Positions 8,873 through 16,922 of a stretch of DNA of 64,000 bases are shown here, one piece after another. Origin of the DNA: CAYUCY01 sp964443525. Its GTDB lineage: Bacteria; Pseudomonadota; Alphaproteobacteria; Caedimonadales; Caedimonadaceae. The stretch lies in the NCBI GenBank assembly GCA_964443525.1, contig CAYUCY010000002.1, positions 10,545 through 74,544 on the forward strand, written 5' to 3'. Below the pieces are notes generated by a model. That model made no database searches. It had not been told where the DNA came from and worked only from the letters and a program-made list of their open reading frames with translations. The stretch's first letter is position 1, and each line of letters begins with the position of its first letter. The translations under genes were made by a program, and so were the position numbers.

Positions 8873-9652
8873 TTATTCCAGGGACTTGAAAAATTTTTCT
8901 CTGTTTTCGTGTTCGGAAACGGTAGTGAAGGCGCCCGATGCCGAAATGGCTTTTTTAAATCCGTGGGGATCAGTGACGGAAAACACCATAATCGGCAACT
9001 TATTTTCCCGTGCAAGCGCAATCGCTGCCATATCCATAACACGCAAGTTCTCTGACAGAACCTTAAGGTAGCTTAGGTGATCAAAGCGTTTTGCATCGGC
9101 AACCTTAAAAGGATCAGCCGAATACACGCCATCGACCTTCGTCCCCTTTAAAAGCAAATCGCAGTTCATCTCGCTCGCCCTTAAAACAGCAGCCGTGTCG
9201 GTTGTAAAGTAAGGGTTTCCCGAGCCTGCTGCAAAAATTACGACACGTCCTTTTTCCAAATGACGCACCGCCCGGCGGCGAATATAGGGCTCGCAAACCG
9301 TCTCCATTGGAATGGCCGACATAACGCGTGATTCAATACCGCTCCTCTCAAGGGTACTTTGAAGAGCAAGCGCATTCATGACCGTTGCGAGCATTCCCAT
9401 GTAGTCGGAGGTGGCTCTGTCGATGCCGTGGGCTTCACCGTCCACACCTCGGAAGATGTTCCCAGCCCCGACGACAACGCAGACTTGAACCCCCGCTTCA
9501 ACGACTTCCTTGATTTCGGCGGCGATTCGAAAGACGGTTTCGGGTTCAAGGCCGTATTCTTTTAACCCCATCAAGGCTTCCCCCGAGAGTTTTAAAAGAA
9601 CACGCTTTCCTTTCGGCCTGAGAATGTGTGAAGCTGACGGCTCATCTTTCAT
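8873..9652 (-). CDS. pyrH: UMP kinase
   Basis: Phosphorylates UMP to UDP; the bacterial enzyme belongs to the amino-acid-kinase fold. The 259-residue protein contains RVLLKLSGEALMG at the N-terminus, VVVGAGNIFRG, and the nucleotide-site region LLKGTKVDGVYSADP. Length is slightly above the usual ~240 because of an N-terminal extension (MKDEPSASHILRPKG). It lies between tsf and frr, as in most alphaproteobacteria. Confidence 0.96.
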   Translation of the reverse strand: MKDEPSASHILRPKGKRVLLKLSGEALMGLKEYGLEPETVFRIAAEIKEVVEAGVQVCVVVGAGNIFRGVDGEAHGIDRATSDYMGMLATVMNALALQSTLERSGIESRVMSAIPMETVCEPYIRRRAVRHLEKGRVVIFAAGSGNPYFTTDTAAVLRASEMNCDLLLKGTKVDGVYSADPFKVADAKRFDHLSYLKVLSENLRVMDMAAIALARENKLPIMVFSVTDPHGFKKAISASGAFTTVSEHENREKFFKSLE

Positions 9653-9667
9653 GGGGTCTCCTAACGC

Positions 9668-10603
9668 TTACTTCCCAAGCTGCTCGGCAACCTCAGCGGC
9701 GAAGTCTTTTTCTTCTACTTCAATCCCGTCTCCGAGCTTAAAGTGAGCAAATCCTTTTAGGCTGATCTCGACGCCTAGCTCCTTTGCGGTATCCGCAACA
9801 ACCTGCGAGACTTTGCGCTTTGAATCATCAATTAAAAAGACCTGCTCTTGCAAGACGGATTCCTCATAGAATTTGCGAAGGCGCCCCTCAACCATTTTCT
9901 CAATGAACTCGGGCTTTTTGCCGGATGCAAGGGCCTGTTCCTCAAAAATCTTGCGTTCACGATCCACAACAGCAGGATCGAGATCAGAGACTGTGTTGGA
10001 TTGAGGATGAGCTGCCGCAATATGCATGGCGATCTGACGTCCCAAAGCCTCAAGCTTTGACTTATCTGCGGTCGACTCAAGGGCAACGAGAACCCCGACC
10101 CGGCCTAAATCACGCCCCGGCTCAATAGCATTGTGAACATATTTTGTGACAACACCGTTTGAGACGGTGAATGCTTGAGTACGACGAAGATTCATATTTT
10201 CCCCGATAACGGAAATGAGATTCGTCAGCTCGTCTTGCACCGTGTGATTCGTCCCGGGATAGGTCATCGCCTTTAATTTCTCGACATCGCCTTGAGTTTT
10301 CATGGCAAGAGAAGCCACGTGCGTGACATAAGCCTGGAACTTATCATTCCGTGCAACGAAGTCGGTTTCGGCATTAACCTCAACCACAGCCCCTTCATTC
10401 CCTGCAACACAAAGACCAACAAGCCCTTCGGCTGCCGTACGGCCTGCTTTCTTGGCTGCAGCAGCAAGTCCTTTCGCCCGCAGCCAATCGACAGCAGCTT
10501 CCATATCGCCTTTGTTCTCGGTCAAGGCCTTTTTACAATCCATCATGCCGGCGCCCGTGCGCTCGCGTAGCTCTTTAACAGCAGATGCGGTAATTTCTGA
10601 CAT
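9668..10603 (-). CDS. tsf: elongation factor Ts
   Basis: Nucleotide exchange factor for EF-Tu. The 311-residue protein starts with the UBA-like domain (VKELRERTGAGMMDCKKAL) and contains the EF-Tu contact segment ETDFVARN. The C-terminal core domains follow (GRDLGRVGVLVAL, MHIAAAHPQ). It lies directly downstream of rpsB on the minus strand with a 41-base spacer, consistent with an rpsB-tsf transcript. Confidence 0.97.
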   Translation of the reverse strand: MSEITASAVKELRERTGAGMMDCKKALTENKGDMEAAVDWLRAKGLAAAAKKAGRTAAEGLVGLCVAGNEGAVVEVNAETDFVARNDKFQAYVTHVASLAMKTQGDVEKLKAMTYPGTNHTVQDELTNLISVIGENMNLRRTQAFTVSNGVVTKYVHNAIEPGRDLGRVGVLVALESTADKSKLEALGRQIAMHIAAAHPQSNTVSDLDPAVVDRERKIFEEQALASGKKPEFIEKMVEGRLRKFYEESVLQEQVFLIDDSKRKVSQVVADTAKELGVEISLKGFAHFKLGDGIEVEEKDFAAEVAEQLGK

Positions 10604-10644
10604 GTTATCCTCTTGTATTTTTAAATTTATCTTTTTTACGTACC

Positions 10645-11457
10645 TTACGCTTCAGAAGCTTCAATCTCTGCGGAAGAACCGCTTTCCGAAATCGCCTTGG
10701 ATGCAACTTCAGCTGCAACCTCTTCACTCTTGGCTTTCTTAGCAGAGACTTCTATCCCAGCTGCCTGCAATTGTCCCTGGAGACCATCCAGGACAGAGTC
10801 AGCCACAACACGACAATAAAACTCAATCGCACGAATTGCATCATCATTTCCGGGAACAATATAATCGATGTTATCGGGATCTACGTTCGTATCCGCAATA
10901 GCAACTACAGGGATCCCCAGGCGATTTGCTTCCTCGATTGCGATTCTTTCCTTATGAACGTCGAGCACGAAGAGAACGTCGGGCAAACCGGGCATGTCCT
11001 TGATACCACCCAAAACAAGCTCTAGTTTTTGCTTCTCGCGGCTCAATTGAAGAAGTTCTTTCTTCGTCAAACCTAAATTCTCCTGGCTCAAAAACTCTTC
11101 CAATTCTTTCAAACGCTTAATGGAATTGGAAATGGTCTTCCAGTTGGTGAGCATACCACCCAGCCAGCGGTGGTTTACAAAGTATTGTCCCGAGCGACGG
11201 GCTGCTTCCGCAACCAAGTCCGACGCCTGACGCTTGGTTCCGACATAAAGAACGCGGCCACCCGAGGCAACGATATCACGAATCACGGTCAAAGCTCTCT
11301 TCAAAAGAGGGCCGGTCTTCTCGAGATCGATGATGTGAACATTGTTGCGCACACCGAAAATGAACGGTTCCATCTTCGGGTTCCAGCGACGGGGATGATG
11401 CCCGAAGTGAACACCAGCATGCATCAGATCTTTAATGTTAAAAGTAGGGAGGGCCAT
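10645..11457 (-). CDS. rpsB: 30S ribosomal protein S2
   Basis: S2 binds late in 30S assembly and with S1 helps place mRNA. From the ATG at 11457 (MALPTFNIKDLMHAGVHF) the protein is 270 residues; GAAAGGA precedes this start. The frame stays open to 11523 but the extra residues do not resemble S2. Typical motifs are FGHHPRRWNPKM, RWLGGMLTNW, and DVHKERIAIEEANRLGIP. The C-terminus has an alanine/glutamate-rich tail of about 40 residues, common in alphaproteobacterial S2. It is first gene of the tsf-pyrH-frr-uppS-cdsA operon. Confidence 0.96.
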   Translation of the reverse strand: MALPTFNIKDLMHAGVHFGHHPRRWNPKMEPFIFGVRNNVHIIDLEKTGPLLKRALTVIRDIVASGGRVLYVGTKRQASDLVAEAARRSGQYFVNHRWLGGMLTNWKTISNSIKRLKELEEFLSQENLGLTKKELLQLSREKQKLELVLGGIKDMPGLPDVLFVLDVHKERIAIEEANRLGIPVVAIADTNVDPDNIDYIVPGNDDAIRAIEFYCRVVADSVLDGLQGQLQAAGIEVSAKKAKSEEVAAEVASKAISESGSSAEIEASEA

Positions 11458-11773
11458 AAATATATCCTTTCTTCGGTTTATCGGAGAAGTCTTTCCAAAA
11501 GTGTTTCGCACATCCGATACCACTTTTGACTTCTCACCCTCCGCGAGCGATGAGGCATTTGCCCACCGAAACGACTTAAGACCATCTCAAGCCGCGACTG
11601 CTCGCGTGTGTTTTTTACCCACCTTTCCTATACCTTCTTTGGGGAGGCTTGGCAAGGTTTTTTCAGGAGCTTAGCAATATTAACTTAATACAGGCCGATC
11701 TTGTGATATTATGGCGAGTCCCTTCTGAAAATGATATAATTTTACATAGCAAGCAATCAGGAAGAAGCGACAG
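11458..11773. promoter_or_regulatory. divergent rpsB / sulfur-cluster intergenic region with rpsB leader stem
   Basis: This 316-base region holds no gene. For rpsB (minus) it would be the leader: CGCGAGC at 11542-11548 pairs perfectly with GCTCGCG at 11600-11606, closing a ~51-base loop, as expected of a structured ribosomal-protein leader where S2 could bind its own mRNA. For the plus-strand MBL gene a TATAAT lies at 11735-11740, with a poor -35 (TGGCGA, 11712-11717) 17 bases upstream. Regulation by S2 is inferred from other bacteria, not shown here. Confidence 0.35.
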
Positions 11774-12454
11774 ATGCTTTTCAGGCAGCTTTTTGAGCCC
11801 GTTTCATGTACCTATACTTATATTTTAGCCTCCGATTATGGTCGAGAAGGGCTTATCATCGACCCTGTTTTGGATCATGCAGATGCCTATGCGAAGCTGA
11901 TTCGAGAATTAGATCTCAAGCTTGTCTTAACGATTGATACCCACATTCACGCAGATCACATAACAGCTTCCGGTTATCTTATCAAAAATCTGAAGTGTCG
12001 GTATGTGATTGGTGAACAGGCCCGAATCGACTTTGGTGTTATAAAAATCAAAGAGGGAGACACCCTCAAGATCGATGGGATCACTCTTGATGATCTTTAT
12101 ACACCCGGCCACACGGATGACTCTTATTCCTTCGTAATGCAAGATCGCGTTTTTACGGGAGATACGCTTCCTGATCCGAAGCACAGGACGTACGGATTTC
12201 CAGAACGGAGACTCTTACGCCCACTACGACAGCCTTTTCAAAAAACTTTTAAAGCTCCCCGAAGAAATTCTTGTCTACCCGGCCCATGACTATAAAGGAT
12301 GGACGGTTTCAACGATCTCGGAGAAGAAAAAAAATATAACCCGCGTCTTCAGGTCAAAAATGCCGAAGAATATGCGGCGATCATGAACAATCTTAATCTT
12401 CCTTATCCAAAACAGATGGACATTGCTGTACCGAGAAACCGCAAGATAGCTTGA
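11774..12454 (+). pseudogene. ETHE1/Blh-like metallo-beta-lactamase-fold persulfide dioxygenase, two frameshifts
   Basis: Family members oxidise glutathione persulfide using one iron. The N-terminal ~135 codons are intact, with the metal motif THIHADH and later PGHTDDSYS and FTGDT. At 12170-12171 (CTTCCTG) the frame slips by an extra C; the next frame reads LLIRSTGRTDFQNGDS and VYPAHDYKGW, including further metal ligands. A second slip near the A-run at 12327-12334 restores YNPRLQVKNAEEYA to the TGA at 12452. Correcting both gives a normal ~227-residue enzyme. Either a decaying gene or two consensus errors. It leads a rhodanese-TauE cluster, which fits sulfide handling. Confidence 0.8.
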
Positions 12455-12477
12455 ATAGAAGTAGAGAGAAAGAAAAG

Positions 12478-12816
12478 ATGACCCAAGAAACGATTGAACC
12501 GAAAGACCTACAGGCAAAAATGAAAGCTGACAAAGAAACGGTCGTAATCGATGTCAGAACGCCAGAAGAATTTGCAGAAGGCCATATCCCGGGAGCCAAA
12601 CTTTTCCCGCTCGGATCCTGGACCCCAGAACAACTGATTGCGATGATTCACACCGAGCATCCCAGATCTCAAAAAATATACGTGACCTGCGCCTCAGGCA
12701 TGCGTGCGGGAAAGGCATGCGATCTCTTCCGCAAAGCTGCTATTGGAAATACCGTCTTGATCGAAGGCGGGACAATCGGATGGATGCAAGCAGGGCTCCC
12801 CATCGAAAAAGGTTAA
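12478..12816 (+). CDS. rhodanese-like sulfurtransferase
   Basis: Single-domain rhodanese of 112 residues that would carry sulfane sulfur on its active cysteine. VVIDVRTPEEFAEGHIPGA is the classic N-terminal motif, and the active-site loop is CASGMR within VTCASGMRAGKAC. No signal peptide is seen, so it is probably cytoplasmic. The ATG at 12478 follows the purine-rich GAAAGAAAAG. It sits 23 bases after the MBL gene and just before the TauE exporter, indicating one operon. Confidence 0.92.
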   Translation: MTQETIEPKDLQAKMKADKETVVIDVRTPEEFAEGHIPGAKLFPLGSWTPEQLIAMIHTEHPRSQKIYVTCASGMRAGKACDLFRKAAIGNTVLIEGGTIGWMQAGLPIEKG

Positions 12817-12820
12817 GAGA

Positions 12821-13579
12821 GTGATTATCTCCGGTCTTTTTTTCGGCCTTGTTTCGGGCCTTTCCATGGGTCTTTCGGGAGCTGGGGGGACGATCCTGCT
12901 GATTCCGCTTTTAAGTTACGGGCTCTTTATTCCGCTGGAGGAGGCGATCAGCCTTTCCCTCATTGCCGTCATCTTAAGTGCGGGCCTCGGGTTTTTCCTT
13001 TCCCTAAAACAAAAGAGATTTGATCTTAAGGAATCTCTCTTCATTCTCTTCGGAGGCGTTTTATCGGCGCCTCTCGGCACTTACGGGTGCGCTCTTTGCG
13101 CGCCGCGTTGGCAGCAGCTTGCTTTTGCAACAGTCCTTCTCCTTTCAAGCGCAATGATGTGGTTTCATAAAGATCTCTTTCGCACACTTTCTCGCCCTTT
13201 ACCCACACCTCCGCAAATCAAATATGTCCCTTACTTTATCGTGGGACTCTTCACCGGCTTTCTGACCGGCTTCTTCGGAGTCAGTGGGGGATTTATCTTA
13301 ACCCCGCTTTTAGTCCTCGTCTTAAATATCTCCGCCCATAAAGCGATCCCGTCCGCCCTCCTTCTCGTTACGGTTTTCGGAAGTATTAGCCTCGGCACTC
13401 GTTTTTGTTTCGGATGTTCCTTTCATATTCCGTTGGCTCTGTCTTTGATGACTGGAGATGCACTCGGAATGTTTTTGGGAAGGTATTTTTCTCCCAAAAT
13501 ATCAGAGCATGCAATCAAGCGTTTTTTTGCTGTCTTAAGTTTTCTGACTGCCACTTTCTTATTCTATGAGCTTCTTTGA
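12821..13579 (+). CDS. TauE/SafE family sulfite/anion exporter
   Basis: Predicted inner-membrane permease of 252 residues with about eight hydrophobic segments. Two glycine-rich half-repeats are visible: SGLSMGLSGAGGTILLIPLL near the N-terminus and TGFFGVSGGFILTPLLVL in the second half, the hallmark of this family. It starts with GTG four bases after the rhodanese stop. Together with the persulfide dioxygenase-like gene and rhodanese it could export sulfite or related products of sulfide oxidation; the exact substrate is inference. Confidence 0.88.
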   Translation: MIISGLFFGLVSGLSMGLSGAGGTILLIPLLSYGLFIPLEEAISLSLIAVILSAGLGFFLSLKQKRFDLKESLFILFGGVLSAPLGTYGCALCAPRWQQLAFATVLLLSSAMMWFHKDLFRTLSRPLPTPPQIKYVPYFIVGLFTGFLTGFFGVSGGFILTPLLVLVLNISAHKAIPSALLLVTVFGSISLGTRFCFGCSFHIPLALSLMTGDALGMFLGRYFSPKISEHAIKRFFAVLSFLTATFLFYELL

Positions 13580-13588
13580 AGAAAGAGA

Positions 13589-13614
13589 AGCCCCCGACCC
13601 TTAGACCGGGGGCT
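13589..13614. terminator. hairpin between convergent TauE and MarR genes
   Basis: AGCCCCCG (13589-13596) pairs with CGGGGGCT (13607-13614) around a ten-base loop. On the minus strand it is followed by a T-rich stretch (TCTCTTTCTTC), so it more plausibly ends the MarR transcript, though it may serve both directions. Confidence 0.6.
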
Positions 13615-13646
13615 CTTGCGAGGAGGCAACCCGCAACCTGTCTTCC

Positions 13647-14129
13647 TTAGTACCTTAAATCATGGGTCAAGGAAAAGTTCCAAAAAGCCTCTAGTCTCTG
13701 TAGCAGAGATTTTAATGTTTTCAGATCCTGGTCCGAAATCCCGTTGTGTTTTAAATTTTTTGTTTGTTGACCAAGCATCTGATCAAACTGCTGATAAAGC
13801 TTGAGTCCTTTTTCCGAGAGTCTCACGTGACTCGACCTCTTGTCATGTGCCGACTGCGTCTGAACAATGTAGCCGTTCTCAACCATCTTCTTAAGGTTGT
13901 ACGTAACGTTCGAGCCGAGGTAATATCCTCTGTTACTCACTTCTCCCACGGTCAATTCGTTGGTACCGATATTATAAAGGATGAAACATTGAACGTTGTT
14001 GATATCTAGAATCTTCATGCGATCCAATTCAGCCTTAACCACTTCCAGGAAGAGGCGATGTAGTCGTTCCATCGCCATCACAGTATCAAAATAAATTTCT
14101 TTCACGATCCATCTCCCTTGATAAATCAA
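13647..14129 (-). CDS. MarR family winged-helix transcriptional regulator
   Basis: A 160-residue DNA-binding protein. The winged helix is recognised from NELTVGEVSNRGYYLGSNVT (recognition region), YNLKKMVENGYI, and the wing SAHDKRSSHVRLSEKG. N- and C-terminal helices would form the dimer interface. The text resembles the alphaproteobacterial LdtR-type MarR proteins, but that assignment is from memory and not tested. The ligand is unknown. It converges on the sulfur cluster. Its upstream region carries three TTAA half-sites spaced by 11 bases. Confidence 0.88.
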   Translation of the reverse strand: MIYQGRWIVKEIYFDTVMAMERLHRLFLEVVKAELDRMKILDINNVQCFILYNIGTNELTVGEVSNRGYYLGSNVTYNLKKMVENGYIVQTQSAHDKRSSHVRLSEKGLKLYQQFDQMLGQQTKNLKHNGISDQDLKTLKSLLQRLEAFWNFSLTHDLRY

Positions 14130-14170
14130 TATATTAATGATAACTATATCTATACTATACTGCTATTAGG

Positions 14171-14196
14171 TTAAATTTTAATTAATATAAGTTTAA
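14171..14196 (-). promoter_or_regulatory. triple TTAA array resembling tandem CtrA sites
   Basis: TTAA occurs at 14171, 14182 and 14193 with exactly seven bases between each, giving two overlapping TTAA-N7-TTAA sites, the CtrA consensus in alphaproteobacteria. It lies about 45 bases upstream of the MarR ATG. The surrounding DNA is very AT-rich, so chance is a serious alternative. Confidence 0.4.
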
Positions 14197-14259
14197 TTAT
14201 CGGCGAAAATTCCAACAAATTTAATTTGACCTTAAAAAAGATTCGTCTAAAGGCGGATT

Positions 14260-15600
14260 TTATTCCTGAGACGAGACCTTAGGCCACCGAAGAAGAATGG
14301 CAAGGAAAGCTGCAATTCCGAGGAAATAGCAATAATAAACGTGGGGAATAATCTCAAGGGGGCTTAAATGTGCGATGGATCCCGCAAGAAGAACTTGAGC
14401 GCTATAAGGCAGAATCCCTTGAAATACGCAGGAAAATGTATCCACGAAAACAGCAGCTCTCACCCTCAACACATGAAAACGAGCAGCAATTGCCTCGGTA
14501 GGGCCACCTGAGAGAATAATCGCAATCGTATTGTTCGCCGTAAAGATGTCGCAAAGACTTGCTAAAAGACTGATTGCAGCTTCAGCAACACGAGAGCCGG
14601 TTTTCGTTCGGGCAAACCGCTTCACCCAACCTTCGGTTGCCTGAATTAAAAAGTCGATTCCTCCCTGGGCTTTTGCAAGATGACTGAGGCCGCCGATCAA
14701 AAGAGACAGGATAAAGATCTCCTGCATACTTGTGTATCCTTTAAAAATGCCCTCCGAGGCCGTCACAAACGAAAAATCGGGATGCACCCAAAAGCCCGTT
14801 AAAATTGTCACAAAAATACCCACGCTCAAAACAAGGAAAACATTAAGCCCTAAAAGGGCAAGACCTAAAACAAACAGGTAAGGCGCCGTCAGCCATATGT
14901 TATAATCCTGAGGCCCCTGATCAATTAGAGGATGCTTTTCGTAACCCAAAAAAATAAGCAAAAAGATGGTCAAAAGCACTGGCCCCAAAGCGATCAGAGC
15001 ATTGATTTTAAACTTGTCCTTGAGACTGCAAGGGTGCACCGAAACGGCTGCAATCGTTGTATCGGAAATCATGGAAAGATTATCTCCAAACATGGCGCCT
15101 CCAATCACAGCGCCCATGACAATCGGCATCGAAAGCCCGGCATGATCAGCAACACCGAAGGCGATCGGGCCGACCGCCGCAATGGTTCCCATGGAGGTAC
15201 CCATAGCTGTCGAAATAAAGGCTGCTAATATAAAAAGGCCCGGCAGCGTCGCATCCGCTGGAATCATATCGAGAGCAAATCGAACCGTTGCATCAACTCC
15301 ACCGATGGATTTGAGAAGTTCCGTAAAAGCGCCGGCCAAAAGATAGATAATGCACATGGTCAGAATATTTTTGTCCCGCACCCCCTCAAGGAAAGAATCG
15401 AGATTTTTAAGCTTCTCCCCCTTTACAAAAAAAATGGCAAGATGGAGTGCGGGTTATTTGGCAAGGGGGGGATAAATATTATAGAATGCATAGGGAACTT
15501 TATGAAATGTAAAATAAAAACCACTCCCGATAAAGAGAGCCAGAAAAAGAAAAAGAGGGTAAAGGGCCGTGCCCCCTTTTAGTTCAAAACGTTTCAGCAT
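14260..15600 (-). pseudogene. NhaC-family Na+/H+ antiporter with in-frame stop at codon 49
   Basis: The 3' part (14260-15381, 373 codons) encodes a multi-spanning NhaC-type antiporter with TAMGTSMGTIAAVGPIA, GGAMFGDNLSMISDTT and FTANNTIAIILSGG. This part lacks the usual N-terminal ~70 residues. These are present upstream in the same frame, starting at an ATG at 15600 (MLKRFELKGG, then a membrane segment), but TAA at 15454-15456 interrupts at codon 49. Frame is kept on both sides, so a substitution, or compensating errors, is likelier than a deletion. The gene may be inactive, or the base may be miscalled. Confidence 0.75.
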
Positions 15601-15661
15601 TCCGCGTTTTCTTTGGGATAAGGATTGTCTCTACTCTAAAAGGAACCCTCCCCATTGGCAA

Positions 15662-16912
15662 TTATTTTTTGCGGTTCAAGTAGGAGACAAGGGCTGCATT
15701 ACAACAAAGCGTAATGAGCGTTCGAAAAGGATCGATGATCGGGTCTATAATGATTAGAAAGACAAGAGCAGCACTAATCGGCAACCCAAGCGGTTCCGCC
15801 ACGATTGCAAGCAGACTCAAGGTTGCAACCCCGCTGGTGCCCGCCGTCGCAATCCCAGCAACAATCGACCCTAATAAAATGAAGAAATACTGAAAAGGAC
15901 CAAGAGGAACATTATACAGTTGGGCAATCATCACGGTTAAAAAAGAAAAATAAAGAATATTCCCAAAACGTAAGAGAGAAATGCCGAGAGGTAACGAGAA
16001 CTCGACATTTTCCTGACTATACTTAAAGTTTTGCACCAAACTCTCGATAGTTGAAGGCAAAGCAACCAAGGTGTTTCTGGTTGTAAGCGCCAGGATAACG
16101 GGATTACTCATGGCATATTGAGAATGCCAAAACCCGAGCCCACTGCTTTTCCAGATCACAAGGGAAGAAAGAAGATACAAAAAAGCAAAACCGGGAAGCG
16201 AAAAGAAAATAAGCTGCATCAGCACAGAGACGATCTCAAAGGAAAGCTGAGCGATTTGGGCGGACATAATGAAAATAATCCCGATGGGAAAAAGAAAAAT
16301 GACCATCGTGATGATTTTTTGAAGGGATTGTTGCGCCACTTCTAAGACATCTTTAAAGCGTTGGTAATTCTTCTTGGGCAAAAGACCTAAAGCTGCCCCG
16401 AAGACCATTGCAAAAACAACAAGTTGAAGTGTCTTCCCCTCCGCAAATGCATGAAAAACATTCTCAGGAAAAAGCTGAAGGATAAAATTTTTAATATTCG
16501 ACGTGAGGCCGGGTTCAATGGGGTCCGTCACTGAAACAACTCTCGACAAATCGACCCCCTGCATCCTCATAATTTTTTCATAGACTTCCGGGCTTGAAAA
16601 CTCTCCAGGTCGAAAGAGGCGGGACGTTATGATCCCGATACTGCTGATAAACAAAAGACCGATGAAAGAAAAATAGATAAACTGAGATAATGAATGCCCC
16701 TCTTTTTGAAGGGAAGAGATGTTGGAAACACCCACCGTCACAAGCACGAAGACAAGAGGAATCACGGACATCTGAAGCACGGTCAAATAAAGAGTCCCCA
16801 AAAAAGAAAATTGCAAACTGAGATCCTTTTGAAAAATACCCAAGAGAATTCCCAGGCCCATGCTTCCCAAGATTGTGAACGGATTCCTCAATAAGGTGCT
16901 AAGATAATTCAT
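15662..16912 (-). CDS. dicarboxylate/amino acid:cation symporter (DAACS family)
   Basis: A 416-residue inner-membrane transporter expected to import C4-dicarboxylates or acidic amino acids with Na+ or H+. Eight or more hydrophobic segments are visible. Family landmarks include an early GSMGLGILLG segment, SVIPLVFVLV, the re-entrant-loop region FGAALGLLP, and the C-terminal ATAGTSGVATLSLLA with IIDPIIDPFRT, where the substrate-binding residues lie. Particular substrate cannot be assigned. It lies between the NhaC remnant and the adenylate cyclase gene on the same strand, 10 bases after the latter's stop side boundary region. Confidence 0.9.
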   Translation of the reverse strand: MNYLSTLLRNPFTILGSMGLGILLGIFQKDLSLQFSFLGTLYLTVLQMSVIPLVFVLVTVGVSNISSLQKEGHSLSQFIYFSFIGLLFISSIGIITSRLFRPGEFSSPEVYEKIMRMQGVDLSRVVSVTDPIEPGLTSNIKNFILQLFPENVFHAFAEGKTLQLVVFAMVFGAALGLLPKKNYQRFKDVLEVAQQSLQKIITMVIFLFPIGIIFIMSAQIAQLSFEIVSVLMQLIFFSLPGFAFLYLLSSLVIWKSSGLGFWHSQYAMSNPVILALTTRNTLVALPSTIESLVQNFKYSQENVEFSLPLGISLLRFGNILYFSFLTVMIAQLYNVPLGPFQYFFILLGSIVAGIATAGTSGVATLSLLAIVAEPLGLPISAALVFLIIIDPIIDPFRTLITLCCNAALVSYLNRKK

Positions 16913-16922
16913 TCTGCCTCAT

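Noticed and set aside
15454..15456. Recoded stop codon in the NhaC gene
   Set aside because: UAA is not a known selenocysteine or pyrrolysine codon, and no recoding structure is apparent; substitution or error is simpler.
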